From Raphanus sativus (Eukaryota; Streptophyta; Magnoliopsida; Brassicales; Brassicaceae): a stretch of DNA of 64,000 bases. Below the pieces are notes generated by a model. The model was not told the DNA's origin and searched no databases. It saw only the letters and a list, made by a program, of their open reading frames with translations. The position numbers and the translations under genes were made by a program. Within the stretch, counting starts at the first letter, position 1; each line of letters starts with the position of its first letter. Positions 1 through 11,166 of the stretch are shown here, piece by piece. Where the stretch lies: the NCBI RefSeq assembly GCF_000801105.2, contig NC_079516.1:42078908-42142907 (forward strand). The letters are read 5' to 3'.

Positions 1-1
1 T

Positions 2-694
2 TCTTCTGATCTTTGGATTCTTGATACTCGTTCTGGAGAGTTAGCACAAGGACCAAGCATGAAGGTGGCTCGAACTTGTCTCTCCCTTGTCGTCGGAGTG
101 ATCAACGGGAAGATATACGTGATCGGAGGGTGCCTAAACAAGATCCAAGTCGAGGTTTATGATCCAAAAGCGCGAAGTTGGAAAGTCGGGGAGAGTCCTG
201 ACGAGAGGTTTCAACTCGGACTAATGAAGCAGTTAAGTGCGTCACTTGATTGGAACGTTTATTCTGCTCAGACTGGGAAAATCAATGTGTACAATGCGAG
301 ACATGGTAGAAGATTGGAGACAGTGAAGATGCCAAGTGATGTTGTCTGGTGCATGTGTGTAGTCGCTGATTTGCTTTATGCTTACTATTTTCGTGATGGG
401 TTGATGTGGCTTGATGCAAAGCGTAAGATATGGAAAAGAGTTGTTGGTGGTTGTTGTGATGATTTGAAGACACTTGGTGTTGAGTTTCATGAAGCTGTAA
501 TGGAGGAATATAATGGAAAGCTGGCGATTTTTTGGCCCGGTCCTTTGGTTGAGAGGAAGATAAAGATTAAGTGTGCGTTGATCGCTTTGGATTGGGTTGG
601 TGATGGAATGCGTGGGAAGATGGAGTGGTCTGGCACTGTAGCTAAAATGCCACATGACTATTGTTTTCATAATTCTTTTGTTGTTTCTGGGTGA
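2..694 (+). CDS. F-box/kelch-repeat protein, C-terminal part (5' end outside window)
   Basis: The frame is open from base 2 through a TGA at 692-694, and the ATG at 59 is internal: the codons before it (S-S-D-L-W-I-L-D-T-R-S-G) continue a kelch blade. Kelch-type features follow, including G-K-I-Y-V-I-G-G and V-E-V-Y-D-P-K near the start, then weaker blades with spaced Trp. Family knowledge: plant F-box/kelch proteins pair an N-terminal F-box, which binds SKP1 in SCF ubiquitin ligases, with a C-terminal kelch propeller that binds substrates. The F-box would lie left of the window and is not seen. About 231 residues are present, with no intron. Which of the many Brassicaceae F-box/kelch genes this is cannot be told; the family expands and dies quickly. 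Confidence 0.8.
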   Translation, partial: SSDLWILDTRSGELAQGPSMKVARTCLSLVVGVINGKIYVIGGCLNKIQVEVYDPKARSWKVGESPDERFQLGLMKQLSASLDWNVYSAQTGKINVYNARHGRRLETVKMPSDVVWCMCVVADLLYAYYFRDGLMWLDAKRKIWKRVVGGCCDDLKTLGVEFHEAVMEEYNGKLAIFWPGPLVERKIKIKCALIALDWVGDGMRGKMEWSGTVAKMPHDYCFHNSFVVSG

Positions 695-1991
695 GGTCCA
701 TTTATTGTTTAGTGACTTCCCCGCTATTTGTAAAATATGGTTTGTATCCTGTAACATGGCTACATGAGCTCTGCCTGAGTTTTTATGCCTTTTTTTTTGA
801 GAAACAATTACTGTTGAAGTTCTTTGCAATCTTTAGACAAGTTGTGTTTGCATGTCTCTGCGATCTCTTGTCTTTTTTTTGGTCGAATGCGATCTCTCGT
901 CTTTAAGGTTGTTTTATATTGGAAACTACATGGGGTGCAGTGTCGATAACTTTCATTCAAATTCATGTTTCTTGATAAATGACGAGTCAATAACTTTCAC
1001 TGAAAATACTAGTATGCTTGGAGAAACTAAACACGAATCTTACGAAATCTAAAAATGAAATCTGAATTTTTTCAAGATCTGTTTCGTGAAAAAAACTTCT
1101 AGAGAAGTTTTTTCGTTGATGCATATGTTAAGTCTTTTGGTCAATGCATATATTAGTTTAGTAATTGATTATTTTATATGTGTTTCATATAAGATTTCTA
1201 GTAGTATAAAAATTGAGTAAACTTATAGAAAAGTCTTCATTAATAAAATGTTAATTTTAAATTTTGCTGAAATTTGAGTTTTCCAAAGAATCAAAAAGAA
1301 AAGTCTTCTTAAGTCTGACAAGAAGTTATTTTTGCAATTTAAAATAAAAATATTAACATTTAATTATTTACAATACTTCTTCAGAAGTTTTTAGGCGGAA
1401 AACTTCTCAAAAAGTTTTCTTTAATTTTATTCAAAGACTAATTAAAAATTTGGTTTTTAAAACAGACTTATTTAGAAGTATTTTCTTGAAAAGTTAAATA
1501 TAGTCAATTGTAAACTAACCCACTCAAACTTCTTGAGATACCTCGAGGAGTTCATGCGACGATACAAAGACTTTTATAAAAGTCTACTCTGAGAATTTTC
1601 AGGAAGTCTTGTTTGGAAAAAAAATATTTGGAAAATTTCGATCAATTGCAAAACTAATTTGTTTGTAAACTTCTAGAAAAAATTTCTCTAGTATAATTGA
1701 TTTTTTTAAAAAATATGAAAGTAAGCTAAAATTTATAGACGAAGACTTCTCAAGATTCTGATATCAGTAAACTTTCATTTACTCGAACATAAAAACTTTT
1801 AATATTTTTTTATTAATTTATGTGTATTAGTCAATATTGAAATGTTAATTCATAACTTAATTGGTTCTAATAGAATGACGGCTATAAATGATTTATTCTC
1901 GGACGACTTGAACTTTTTCGGAATACTCTGACGAGTGTCGGCTTATTTTTACATTTTGTTCAATATTGAAACGTTTTCCTCATCGGATCAA
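695..1991. other. AT-rich spacer
   Basis: Downstream region of the F-box/kelch gene. It is strongly AT-rich with many short variants of an AGAAGTTTT/AAAACTTCT word on both strands between about 1090 and 1760, suggesting a decayed repeat. No convincing coding frame is seen. Confidence 0.5.
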
Positions 1992-2342
1992 GGGAAAACA
2001 TGTTATTTTCCCACGAAAAGTATCGAATTGTTTCATATGTCTCTCAAACTATGATCTCATCTTAGATGTTTCCAAAATAAAAGTTTGAAACCTATTTCTC
2101 TATTAAACTATAATGTAACTTTTATATCTCTCCGAAATAAAAGTTCGAAAGTCATAATCCCATAAAATTAAACTATTCGGACTATGGCTTTTGAAATTTT
2201 ATTTAGGAGAGATATAAGAGTTATGATATAGTTTCATGGAGAAATAAGTTTCAAATTTTTATTTTGGGGACATTTTGAATGAAGTCATAGTTTGGGAGAC
2301 ATATGAGAGGATATGATACTTCTAGAAATAGCACATTTTCCC
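1992..2342. mobile_element. Foldback (palindromic) DNA element, Mutator-like
   Basis: Nearly the whole 351 bp is one inverted repeat. The left arm runs from GGGAAAACATG at 1992 and the right arm ends CATTTTCCC at 2342. The arms share words such as CATATGTCTCTCAAACTATGA (left) and its diverged complement near 2285-2310, as well as CCAAAATAAAAGTTTGAAAC and TTATATCTCTCC. The 9 bases on each side (TCGGATCAA and TCCGCTCAA) agree at 7 of 9, which would fit a Mutator-type target duplication. It abuts the 3' end of the Helitron at 2378. Confidence 0.6.
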
Positions 2343-2401
2343 TCCGCTCAATAAAATGTGTTTGAAATAACCAATCACTAGGTAGTAATCCGCGCCTTGC
2401 G

Positions 2402-2553
2402 CGGGATGAGATGGTTAGATCAGCAATTTTTCAAAAATATTAGAAAATATATATATATATATAGTTTGGAATTTGGGTTTTGTGTGTTTATCTTACTCTC
2501 GAACTCATTTTGTTTATCTCTCTAGCGCTCTCTCTCTCTCTCTCTCTCTCTAT

Positions 2554-2636
<83 letters not shown>

Positions 2637-2879
2637 ATTTTATCAGTATTGATGAGTGTTTAAAAAAATAAGATTAAGATTTTAACATATTTTTATTTTA
2701 AACATACGAATCGTATTAATGCCCGCACACGGCGGACCAAATTGTATTTTAAACATATTGGATGAGATGGTTAGATCAGCAATTTTTCAAAAATATTAGA
2801 AAGTATATATATATATAGTTTGGAATTTGGGTTTTGTGTGTTTATCTTACTCTCGAACTCATTTTGTTTATCTCTCTAT

Positions 2880-2948
<69 letters not shown>

Positions 2949-3055
2949 ATTTTATCAGTATTGATGAGTGTTTAAAAAAATAAGATTAAGATTTAACATA
3001 TTTTTATTTTAATCATACGAATCGTATTAATGCCCGCACACGGGCATTAATAAGA
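2402..3055. repeat. Pair of ~280-bp direct repeats with long CT microsatellites
   Basis: A block beginning GGATGAGATGGTTAGATCAG occurs at about 2403 and again at 2760. Each continues through an AT run, TTTGGAATTTGGGTTTTGTG, a CT tract, the text CAGATTTTATCAGTATTGATG and the palindromic word AATGCCCGCACA. The CT tracts are about 2529-2634 (interrupted by TATGG) and 2881-2945. The second copy ends in a perfect hairpin, AATGCCCG-CACA-CGGGCATT, at about 3030. Long apparent Leu/Ser reading frames here are only CT repeat. Confidence 0.85.
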
Positions 3056-3682
3056 TTCTTATGTTTTATGTATAAATATTATTAATATCTAATCAAATGT
3101 TTTATGTATTATTAAAACTAAATTTGTTCTTCAGATGTTTTATGTATTATTAATATAAATATGTATTATTCAAATACGATTCATATGTTTTATGTATTAC
3201 TAAAACTAAATTTGTTCTCCATTCAGTCTGTGGTTCAAAACTATAAGCATTTTAGACATTACTTAATTCAATATACTTTGAGGTTTAAATTATTATCATA
3301 TCCTTTGAAATATGAAATAATAAATCATGCATGTGCGGGCATCGATATGATTTATATATTGCATGTATAGCTATTATTATTAGTGCATAAGTGGATCGTA
3401 ATTATATTTCACTATCGTTGTATATTTGTATCTTACTCATTTAGGTTTATCCACATATAAGTCTCTCTCTCTCATAATAAACATTTAAGTTTTTTGAAAA
3501 GGATAAAAAGGTAATTACGATCATATCATGCGTGCGGGCATTCATATGATTCATATATTACCCGTCTAGCTATTAGTATAAATATAAGTAGATTGTAATT
3601 CTTTCTCAATCTCTATGTATCATTATGTCTAATTCATATACTACATGTTATGTTATTATTATAAGTGCATAAGTGGATCGTA

Positions 3683-3684
<2 letters not shown>

Positions 3685-3730
<46 letters not shown>

Positions 3731-4191
3731 TATCCCCTCATCGTAAACCTTTTTTTTTGAGAAATATAAAAATGTTAACATTCTTTTAATTCATCGATTA
3801 TCTTTTAACTACCACAATTTTGTTTTATATGGGAATGTTTCCTAGTTTAATATTTTATCATGAATTTTTCTTGGGTGAATTACCAACTAATCATAGTTTG
3901 CCAATTAATGTACAGTTTTATAAAATATAATAAATAAAATAATAATAATTTATGTTAAGTTTTAAAATAAATGAAAAATATTAGTAGCTGCCAAAAGATG
4001 AATTTTTTTAACAATTTTAAAATCGTCACAAAAGAGTAAATCATAAACATTAAACAATATACCCTAAACCCTTGGACAAAACTTAACCCTTGGGTAAAAA
4101 TCCAAACACTAAACCCTAAATTCTTGGATATACCCTAAATCCTTGGGTAAATCCTAAACACTAAACTGTAAACTCTTGGGTATACCCTAAA

Positions 4192-4228
<37 letters not shown>

Positions 4229-4681
4229 ATCCCCTTCATCGTAACCTTTTTTTTTTGAGAAAAATAAAAATGTAAACATTCTTTTAATTCATTGACTATC
4301 TTTTAGCTACCACAATTTTGATTTATATGGGATCTAGTTTAATATTTTATCATGAATTTTTCTTGGTGAATTACCAACTAATCATAGTTTGCCAATTAAT
4401 GTACAGTTTTTTTTAAATATAATAAAATAATAATAATTTGTGAAGTTTTTAAAATAAATGGAAAATATTAGTAGCTGCCAAAAGATGAAATTTTTTAACA
4501 ATTTTAAAACCGTCAGAAAAAATTAAATCATAAACACTAAACACTATACCCTAAACCTTTCGACAAAGCTTAACCCTTGGTAAAAATCCAAACACTAAAA
4601 CCTAAATTCTTGGATATACCCTAAACCTTGGGTAAATCCTAAACACTAAACTGTAAACCTTTGGGTATACCCTAAACACCG

Positions 4682-4717
<36 letters not shown>

Positions 4718-5232
4718 CTCTCTTCTCTCTTCTCTCTCTCTCTCTTCTCTCTCTTCTCTCTCTCTCTCTTGGTATCTCCTTCATCGTAAACCTTTTTTTT
4801 TGAGAAAAATAAAAATGTAAACATTCTTTTAATTCATTGATTATCTTTTAGCTACCACAATTTTGATTTATATGGGATCTAGTTTAATATTTTATCATGA
4901 ATTTTTCTTGGGTGAATTACCAACTAATCATAGTTTGCCAATTAATGTACAGTTTTTTAATATAATAAATAAAATAATAATAATTTGTGAAGTTTTTAAA
5001 ATAAATGAAAAATATTAGTAGCTGCCAAAAGATGAAATTTTTTTAACAGTTTTAAAACCGTCAGAAAAAATTAAATCATAAACACTAAACACTATACCTT
5101 AAACCTTTCGACAAAGCTTAAACCCTTGGGTAAAAATCCAAACACTAAAACTTAAATTCTTGGATATACCCTAAACCCTTGGGTAAATCCTAAACACTAA
5201 ACTGTAAACCTTTGGGTATACCCTAAACACCG

Positions 5233-5281
<49 letters not shown>

Positions 5282-5711
5282 ATATCCCCTTAATCGTAAA
5301 CCTTTTTTTTTGAAAAATATAAAAATGTAAACATTCTTTTAATTCTTCGATTATCTTTTAACTACCACAATTTTTATTTATATGGAAATATTTCCTAGTT
5401 TAATATTTTATCATGAATTTTTCTTGGGTGAAGTACCAACTAATTATAGTTTGCCAATTAATGTACAATTTTTTAAAATATAATAAATAAAATAATAATA
5501 ATTTGTGTTAAGTTTTTAAAATACAAGAAAAATATTATTAGCTGCAAAAAGATGATTTTTTTTTAACAATTTTAAAACCGTCACAAACAATTAAATCATA
5601 AACACTAAACACTATACCCTAAATCCATGGACAAAGTTTAAACCCATGGGTAAAAATCCAAACACTAAACCCTAAATTCTTGGATATACCCTAAACTCTC
5701 TCTCTCTCTCT
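3685..5711. repeat. Tandem array of ~0.46-0.55-kb units with CT tract and telomere-like CCCTAAA words
   Basis: Four units start with CT tracts at about 3687, 4199, 4684 and 5235; a short fifth tract lies at 5696-5711. Each unit then reads TTGGTATCCCCTTCATCGTA (or a variant), a T8-9 run, CATTCTTTTAATTC, CTACCACAATTTT, TAGTTTGCCAATTAATGTAC, TTAGTAGCTGCCAAAAGATG, and closes with repeats of TACCCTAAACCCTTGGA, AAACACTAAACC and CCTAAATTCTTGGATATACC. CCCTAAA, the plant telomere unit in C-rich form, recurs about four times per unit but is always interrupted. Units differ by small indels. The array lies inside Helitron-like element A. Confidence 0.85.
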
Positions 5712-7301
5712 ATAATGTTTATTTGTGTTTTTAATAAAGTAATTATAGTGTTTTAGTTTATATAGTTGCAATATTATTGCTAATAAGAAAGGCAATACGA
5801 AAGTAAATGCAAAATTAGATTATGTTAAATAGATATCTTATAAGTTTGAAGTTTAGATATTTAACATTTTTTTTACTGATTTGAGACTTTGTAAGCAAGA
5901 AAAATATTTAGTAGGTAAATATGGTAAGCAAGAAAAAAATTTATAATTTTTTAACTGATTCAATTAAATGCAAAAAACTTAACATGCACAACGTCCTCGT
6001 ATGTATTAAACAAAACATATGTGTTTTACAGAATCTGATCGATATTATTATCATGCAATGTTATCTAAGCCAATGAAGTAGTTAAACAAATGTGTTTTCT
6101 TGCACTGTACGTCTATTTAGTTTCTTTCTATAACCTTACTTGACAAAAAAGAGAAGAGAACCCTTTTATTAGTTGAAGCTGTTGTTTCGGTTATTAAACT
6201 TCCGCGAAGAAGACACACATAGTTCTTTTTTTTTGCTTCAAATAATTCATACAACATATAACTTACATACATGAAACATCAGTGTGCACAAATAACCAAA
6301 CTATAGCATACAAAAAAATACATGACAGTCTATCAAACTTGACTATAATGTTACTGGTTCGTTCAATCCAATTTTGGCTATGCAGAGAAGCAAATGACTC
6401 CGAATATTACTTAAATAAAAACTATGGTTATACCATAGCAACAAATATTTGATCACAATGCAAGACTTCCTTTGAATAGCAGCAAATCACCATAGAAGCA
6501 ATTGTTTCACCCACTTGCCTTGTCAAAATACACGACTTACTAACGTAATGCTTGCGATCCACGAGCAGCTCGGTTCTACAAAAACATGAAAATTGTAGAT
6601 AACTATGGTCGACCTATAAAACAACAAAAAATCAGTGCAGAGACTATGAAAAACAGAAAGTTTATTCTTCGTAAACGTATCAAATCTTTTCCTTCTCTCT
6701 CTCAATCTTCCATAGTTACTCGGGACTGAAGTTTGCTCGTCCCTTAGCTCGCCCTTAGCTCTCCGTGTTTGCTCGTCCCTTAGCTCTCCCTGTTTGCAAA
6801 CGGCAAACTCATCCGATTTGGCCTTTGCAACTGAAGTTCAAACTCATCCGTTTTGGCCTTCGTCCCTTAGCTCTCCCTAACTTTTGTCCTCCTCGTCTAC
6901 GCTAAGGGCTGGCTCATCGATCTCGGGGTCAAGAACCCGCGACAGAAGACAGCAAGACTCGAAGGGAGAGAACGATGACGTGATGTTTCAAAGTGTTTCT
7001 GCTTCGTGGTGGTGAGTTTTGTACGCTCTTTATTAACATGCTGAGATGGGGATTCAAACCATAAGTTGGAAATGTAGTTGTTTCTACACGTTTAACGTCA
7101 ACGCAGTTCGCGCATGAATGAAAAAAAAAACTGGATTCGTTTCTTGTAATGGAAGCAAATAAGGAAACAAAGCAAAGAATTAAATGCTCCGTTTCTTAAA
7201 CTCGCTCACAGAGTGACACGTGGATCCGAGCCTTCTCATGCATTCTCACAAAAATCGTTTAAGGAAAGTCTTAAAAATGCTTCTCCTTTAATATATAGGG
7301 G
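5712..7301. other. Remainder of Helitron A with a short GCTCGTCCCTTAGCTC minisatellite
   Basis: Mostly AT-rich non-coding DNA. Between about 6735 and 6880 a GC-richer stretch repeats TTTGCTCGTCCCTTAGCTC about three times and AACTCATCCGATTTGGCCTT twice. The section 6730-7010 differs in composition from its surroundings and could be a captured gene fragment, but I recognise no protein in it. Confidence 0.45.
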
Positions 7302-7447
7302 ATAGAGTTCTGTTCTCTTTATTCAAGTCGAGTTTGTTCAAGTCGACCAAACTCAGATTCAACACGAGTGACAAAAACAAAGTAAAAGGGCAGAATCTCG
7401 ATTTATTTGATGTTCAGTTTACTTTTACTACAACTTTTCAAATACGA

Positions 7448-7936
7448 CTATGTTCTTGTCAAAGCCTCTTCCATGTTATTGGCAATTATTCCAAGTGCTT
7501 TCTCATACATCTTTACCAGACCATCTAGAGACCATCCTCCAACGGGATCAACGGTGAAACCCCACTCAATCACACAACTTTCTTCATCATGTGGCAATAT
7601 CCTCACCGTCGAGACATATGACTCGAATCCAATGTTACTTTCCACTATCTCGTATCTCATCACTCGCTCCACGGGGTCAACGGCCACCAGCTTCTCCCTA
7701 GACCATCCCACGGTGGATTCTACGCCGTTGGATCGTATGGAGGAGCCGGAGCAGAATCTGATGCAGCCGAGTTCACCGTTGAAGCCGTGGACGCCGTGAC
7801 ACGTGGTGAGCGTTGGGAGCCACTTGTTGAAATTGAAGAAATCGGTATAGAGAAGCCAGATTTGGTTAGGCTTTGCTTTTGTGAGCGTAACTGACACTTT
7901 GGCTTGCCATTTTTCCGGACTAAAAGCTTTTTCCAT
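7448..7936 (-). CDS. START/PYL-fold (SRPBCC) polyketide cyclase/lipid-transport family protein
   Basis: Single exon, 162 residues, starting at the ATG at 7936 (M-E-K-A-F-S-P-E-K-W). The frame stays open nine codons further upstream but has no ATG there. The protein has the pattern of the small plant polyketide cyclase/dehydrase-like family, relatives of lachrymatory-factor synthase and PYR/PYL receptors. It opens with W-Q-A-K-V-S-V-T-L and includes P-N-Q-I-W-L-L-Y-T-D-F-F-N and K-W-L-P-T-L. It then runs through V-V-D/V-D-P-V-E-R, C-V-I-E-W-G-F and a C-terminal amphipathic helix (about 135-160). These folds enclose a hydrophobic pocket; ligand and role here are unknown. By recall it corresponds to At2g25770, which fits the neighbouring genes. 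Frame intact, full family length. Confidence 0.85.
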   Translation of the reverse strand: MEKAFSPEKWQAKVSVTLTKAKPNQIWLLYTDFFNFNKWLPTLTTCHGVHGFNGELGCIRFCSGSSIRSNGVESTVGWSREKLVAVDPVERVMRYEIVESNIGFESYVSTVRILPHDEESCVIEWGFTVDPVGGWSLDGLVKMYEKALGIIANNMEEALTRT

Positions 7937-7963
7937 GTCAAAGAGAGGATCTATAAAATGCAA

Positions 7964-9239
7964 AAAAAATAAAAATACAGAGAATCTAGATAGAAAGTAA
8001 AGATGAAATCAAGCATTGTATAATATTATGATATTACATCTATGTAAGTATCTCATACGTACTAACGATATGAGGAATTAATTTAGTTACCTTACAGTTA
8101 TGGATTCTTAGCCGTTGAGACCGATGCAATCCTTTCAGATGGTATGGACAGTTTAAGCTCTTGGATCTTGAGATACATATGCGTTTGGCAGCTGTTATTG
8201 TTTTTCATTTATGGAATAGGGACAATTGTAGAAAGCAAATTCTACAAATTGTAGTTTTTTATTTGATATTTTCTCTCTTCAGTTCTTAAAAAAATGTATG
8301 CGTAATTGGGAAAGGTTTGGGCTGGTTTTTATATTTTCTTAAGTATTTGAAAATTTAATAATAGATCGGCAAAATGACACCGCAAATGGTTATCGCATTG
8401 TAGAAAAGCTTGTAGTAGGTGGAAATGACATAACTTTTTTTGTAACAGAACAAAACTTCAAGACCCTGAATAAACTAGTTTAAAGTTATGAATCTCTAAT
8501 CCCACTCTATTTTCTATTTTAAAATAGTTTTAAAATAAAAATGTTTCATTTTCATCCAATATTTTGTTCTACAATAAAGTAAAAATAGATTTATCTATAA
8601 ATCAAATAATTTATTTTTATTATTTTATTTTATTTTCAATAAAATAAAATATTATTTAAGTATAATTCAACTCTATTTAAAATTATTAAAAATAAAAAGA
8701 ATCGAGTGAACCGTTGAAGATATGCAAGCTTCTGTAAATCAATAATAATGACTAAAAATTTGTTGAATTGTTCTACATATGCTTCATAGTGCATGAATTA
8801 AGTAATCACCTTTCAGATAAAAGCCAACGGAGAGGCAAATGAAGGGCATCTTAAGTTTAAATAAAACAGAGATTTTTGTAATGCTACAAAAACTGAAAAT
8901 AATTCAGGAAGAAATTAAAATTACTATTTCATTGATCAATAGAGCATGATTATAACATATTTTCATGTAATTCATAATTTTAGTTGCATGCTTTTATGCG
9001 AAAGTAGGTAGTTGGTGATCCTTTTTCTAGGGTCTAATTATCTCTATTATAAGTCATTATTGTTGAAACATATGTTTTTCTATATCTTAAAATGAAAATA
9101 TATTTTTTTCTATAGAAGATTTCAATTTTACTCGGAAACAAGAGAAAAACGTGACTCAGAAGCCGGAAGATGTTTGGCATGAGAGGAAGGTCGGCATCCT
9201 GTTTTAGACAAAAGAATTTGTTTCGTGGAGAGAAGGAGA
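7964..9239. other. AT-rich spacer
   Basis: Upstream region of the START-fold gene and beyond. It is very AT-rich, and 8480-8720 has TTTTA/TAAAA-rich stretches that look like a worn-out MITE. No gene seen. Confidence 0.4.
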
Positions 9240-9640
9240 TAGTCAGGCGATCAAACTCAATATGGAGGGAGATCGCGGTGATCAAACTTGAGAGAGGGAG
9301 AGTCAGGTGATCAAACTTGAGAGGGAAAGATCTGGGCTATTAAACTCAAGAGAAAGAGAGAGAGGGAGAGGCAGGCGATCAAACTTGAGAGCGAGAGGGA
9401 GAGCCATGCTAGCTATCAAACTCGGGAAAGCGGGAGTGACAATGGCGATGAAGCATGAAAGAAGAGACATAAGCGATCAAGCATGAGCAATGAGGAGAGA
9501 GGGAGTGATGATGGAAATGAAGCATGCAAGGCTGGACCTTGACGATCAAGCATGAGCAATAAGAAGAGAGGGAGTGGTGATGGCAGTGAATCATGGGCAG
9601 TGAGGAGAGACAAAACGATGATGGAGATGAAACCATCTCA
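9240..9640. repeat. Degenerate minisatellite (GATCAAACTTGAGAG and GATCAAGCATGAGCAAT units)
   Basis: Variants of GATCAAACTTGAGAGAGGGAGAG recur about every 35-50 bases from 9244 to 9420. They pass into two longer units (about 75 bp) built on GATCAAGCATGAGCAATGAG, GAGAGGGAGTGATGATGG and AATGAAGCATG at 9475 and 9545. Apparent reading frames on both strands arise from this repeat. Confidence 0.75.
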
Positions 9641-11029
9641 TTCTTCGTCTCATATTTTTTGTTGTCTGTCGCTGGTTTTGTATACTTTCATAATTGTTTT
9701 CTGTTATTTTATGGAAAATTCTTTCAAGATTTATTTTACTTTACGAAACCTGTTTTATGGAAGATTATTTGTAAAATTGTTCTTTTCTCCGTAAATATTA
9801 TTTTGGAAAGAACGTTTTTACGATCATTTCTTGTTGGACAAAAATCTCTATGTTCTTTTCTAGTAGAAATATGCAGATTTTGTTTGTTGTGTATTTTAAA
9901 AAAAAAAATGTCGGCATATGTGGTAGTGTTATCTCAAATTTTTGGTTTATTCTCATAAGAAGTATATTTCTCAAAGAATTTTTACCGTTGATTTCACTAT
10001 GGCCGATTTTGATCCCAAGAATGATGTCCCACGTGCTAGCCCTCCAGTATTGTCTCACCTTCTCTTTGTATACGAGAGCATTTTGTTTTGTAATACAAAG
10101 CCCCATGAATATGAAGATGTTATGAAAGCAATAATGATATATGAGAATGCTTCAGGATAATGTATCAACTTTGATAAATCATCTTTATTATTGGTAAGAG
10201 AGTCCTTGGAGATGTCAAGAAATGATTAAAGACTCCCTTGGGATCTAAAATGAAGAGGGTATGAATTCTTAATTGGGAATACCTAATGATATCAGTGGCT
10301 CTAAATGTAAACTATTTGTATTTTTAAAGGACAGATTGTAGAATAGAGTTAATGGGTGGTCAACATGATGGTTATCACGAGGATGCAAAGAGATTCTAAT
10401 TAAATTGATTGCGCTAGGACTGCCAACCTACATTACGTCCAGTTACTTGTTTCCATTAGATATTTGTAAGAAATTAGCAAGAGTCATTGCACATTTTTTG
10501 TGGAGTTTAAACCTTCTAAAAATGACATTCATTGGGAAAAATAAGAAATCTATGCTTTCCAAGAAAGGATGTAGGTATTGGCTTTCATATGACCCATGAA
10601 TTCAATCAGGCATTGTTGGAAAAACAATTATGGGGATTACTACAATATCCAAATTCGTTGTTAACTTGAGTTTTGCGTGGTATTATAGACTAAGCTTGCA
10701 TTTGTGAGAGATTTCTACATATAATCCCTCATATGTATAGACAAGTCTCTCAGCTGCGAGACTCCGGAAATTGATATTAGGAATTAGACAGAAAACTCGT
10801 TCAGGTTACAATGTCAGAGCATGGGAGGATCATGGAATTCGACTACACCTGCAAGGTCGGCTAAGTCAAATGTCCCAGTGGTGGATCTTAGAATGCCCTT
10901 TAGTGATTTCATTAAAACTGATTCGAAGGAATGAGATGTTGAAATGTTGGAGAATTTTTTTTGTAGCTGATGACATCTCTTAATTCGGAGTTTGGATATG
11001 ATCAAAACAACACATCGAGATGTTATTGT

Positions 11030-11137
11030 TGGAGCTTTACCAAGGGTGGTTAGTATACTATTAAATAAGTATATTGGGCTGTTGGAGCTTTACCAAGGGT
11101 GGTCAGTATACTGTTAAATAAGTATATTGGGCTGTTA
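11030..11137. repeat. Tandem duplication of ~54 bp inside the LINE
   Basis: TTGGAGCTTTACCAAGGGTG through AAGTATATTGGGCTGTT appears twice in a row (about 11030-11083 and 11084-11137) with only a few differences. It duplicates the W-S-F-T-K-G-G-Q segment of the LINE ORF. Confidence 0.85.
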
Positions 11138-11166
11138 GGAAACATTTTTTAAGCATATGAATAAGG

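Larger units (their letters stand above)
2378..7302 (-). mobile_element. Helitron-like element A (non-autonomous, 4.9 kb, minus orientation)
   Basis: Read on the minus strand the element starts TCCCCTATATATTAAAGGAG at 7302, preceded by A. It ends with a GC-rich hairpin (CCGCGC-AAG-GCGCGG, about 2390-2404), an 8-base spacer and CTAG at 2381-2378, followed by T. A|TC...hairpin...CTAG|T is the Helitron signature with AT insertion and no target duplication. The start resembles Brassicaceae Helitron ends and matches the start of element B at 36006. No Rep/helicase reading frame is seen inside, so it is non-autonomous. It carries two 0.28-kb direct repeats, CT tracts and a four-copy tandem repeat. 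Pairing of these two ends is inferred; nested elements could be present. Confidence 0.65.

Noticed and set aside
2480..2671. Open frame rich in Leu/Ser
   Set aside because: It is a CT microsatellite read in frame; similar frames of Arg/Glu at 4602-4784 (minus) have the same cause.
4060..5700. True interstitial telomere block
   Set aside because: CCCTAAA words are always interrupted by other text and are part of a larger repeating unit, so they are telomere-like words rather than a telomeric array.
7937..7963. Nine extra N-terminal codons for the START-fold gene
   Set aside because: No ATG there; the upstream codon is TTG. The same applies upstream of MOT1 (26450) and the RING gene (55139).
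9240..9640. CRISPR-like spaced repeats
   Set aside because: Units are degenerate, spacing varies and the spacers are themselves repeats; this is a plant minisatellite.
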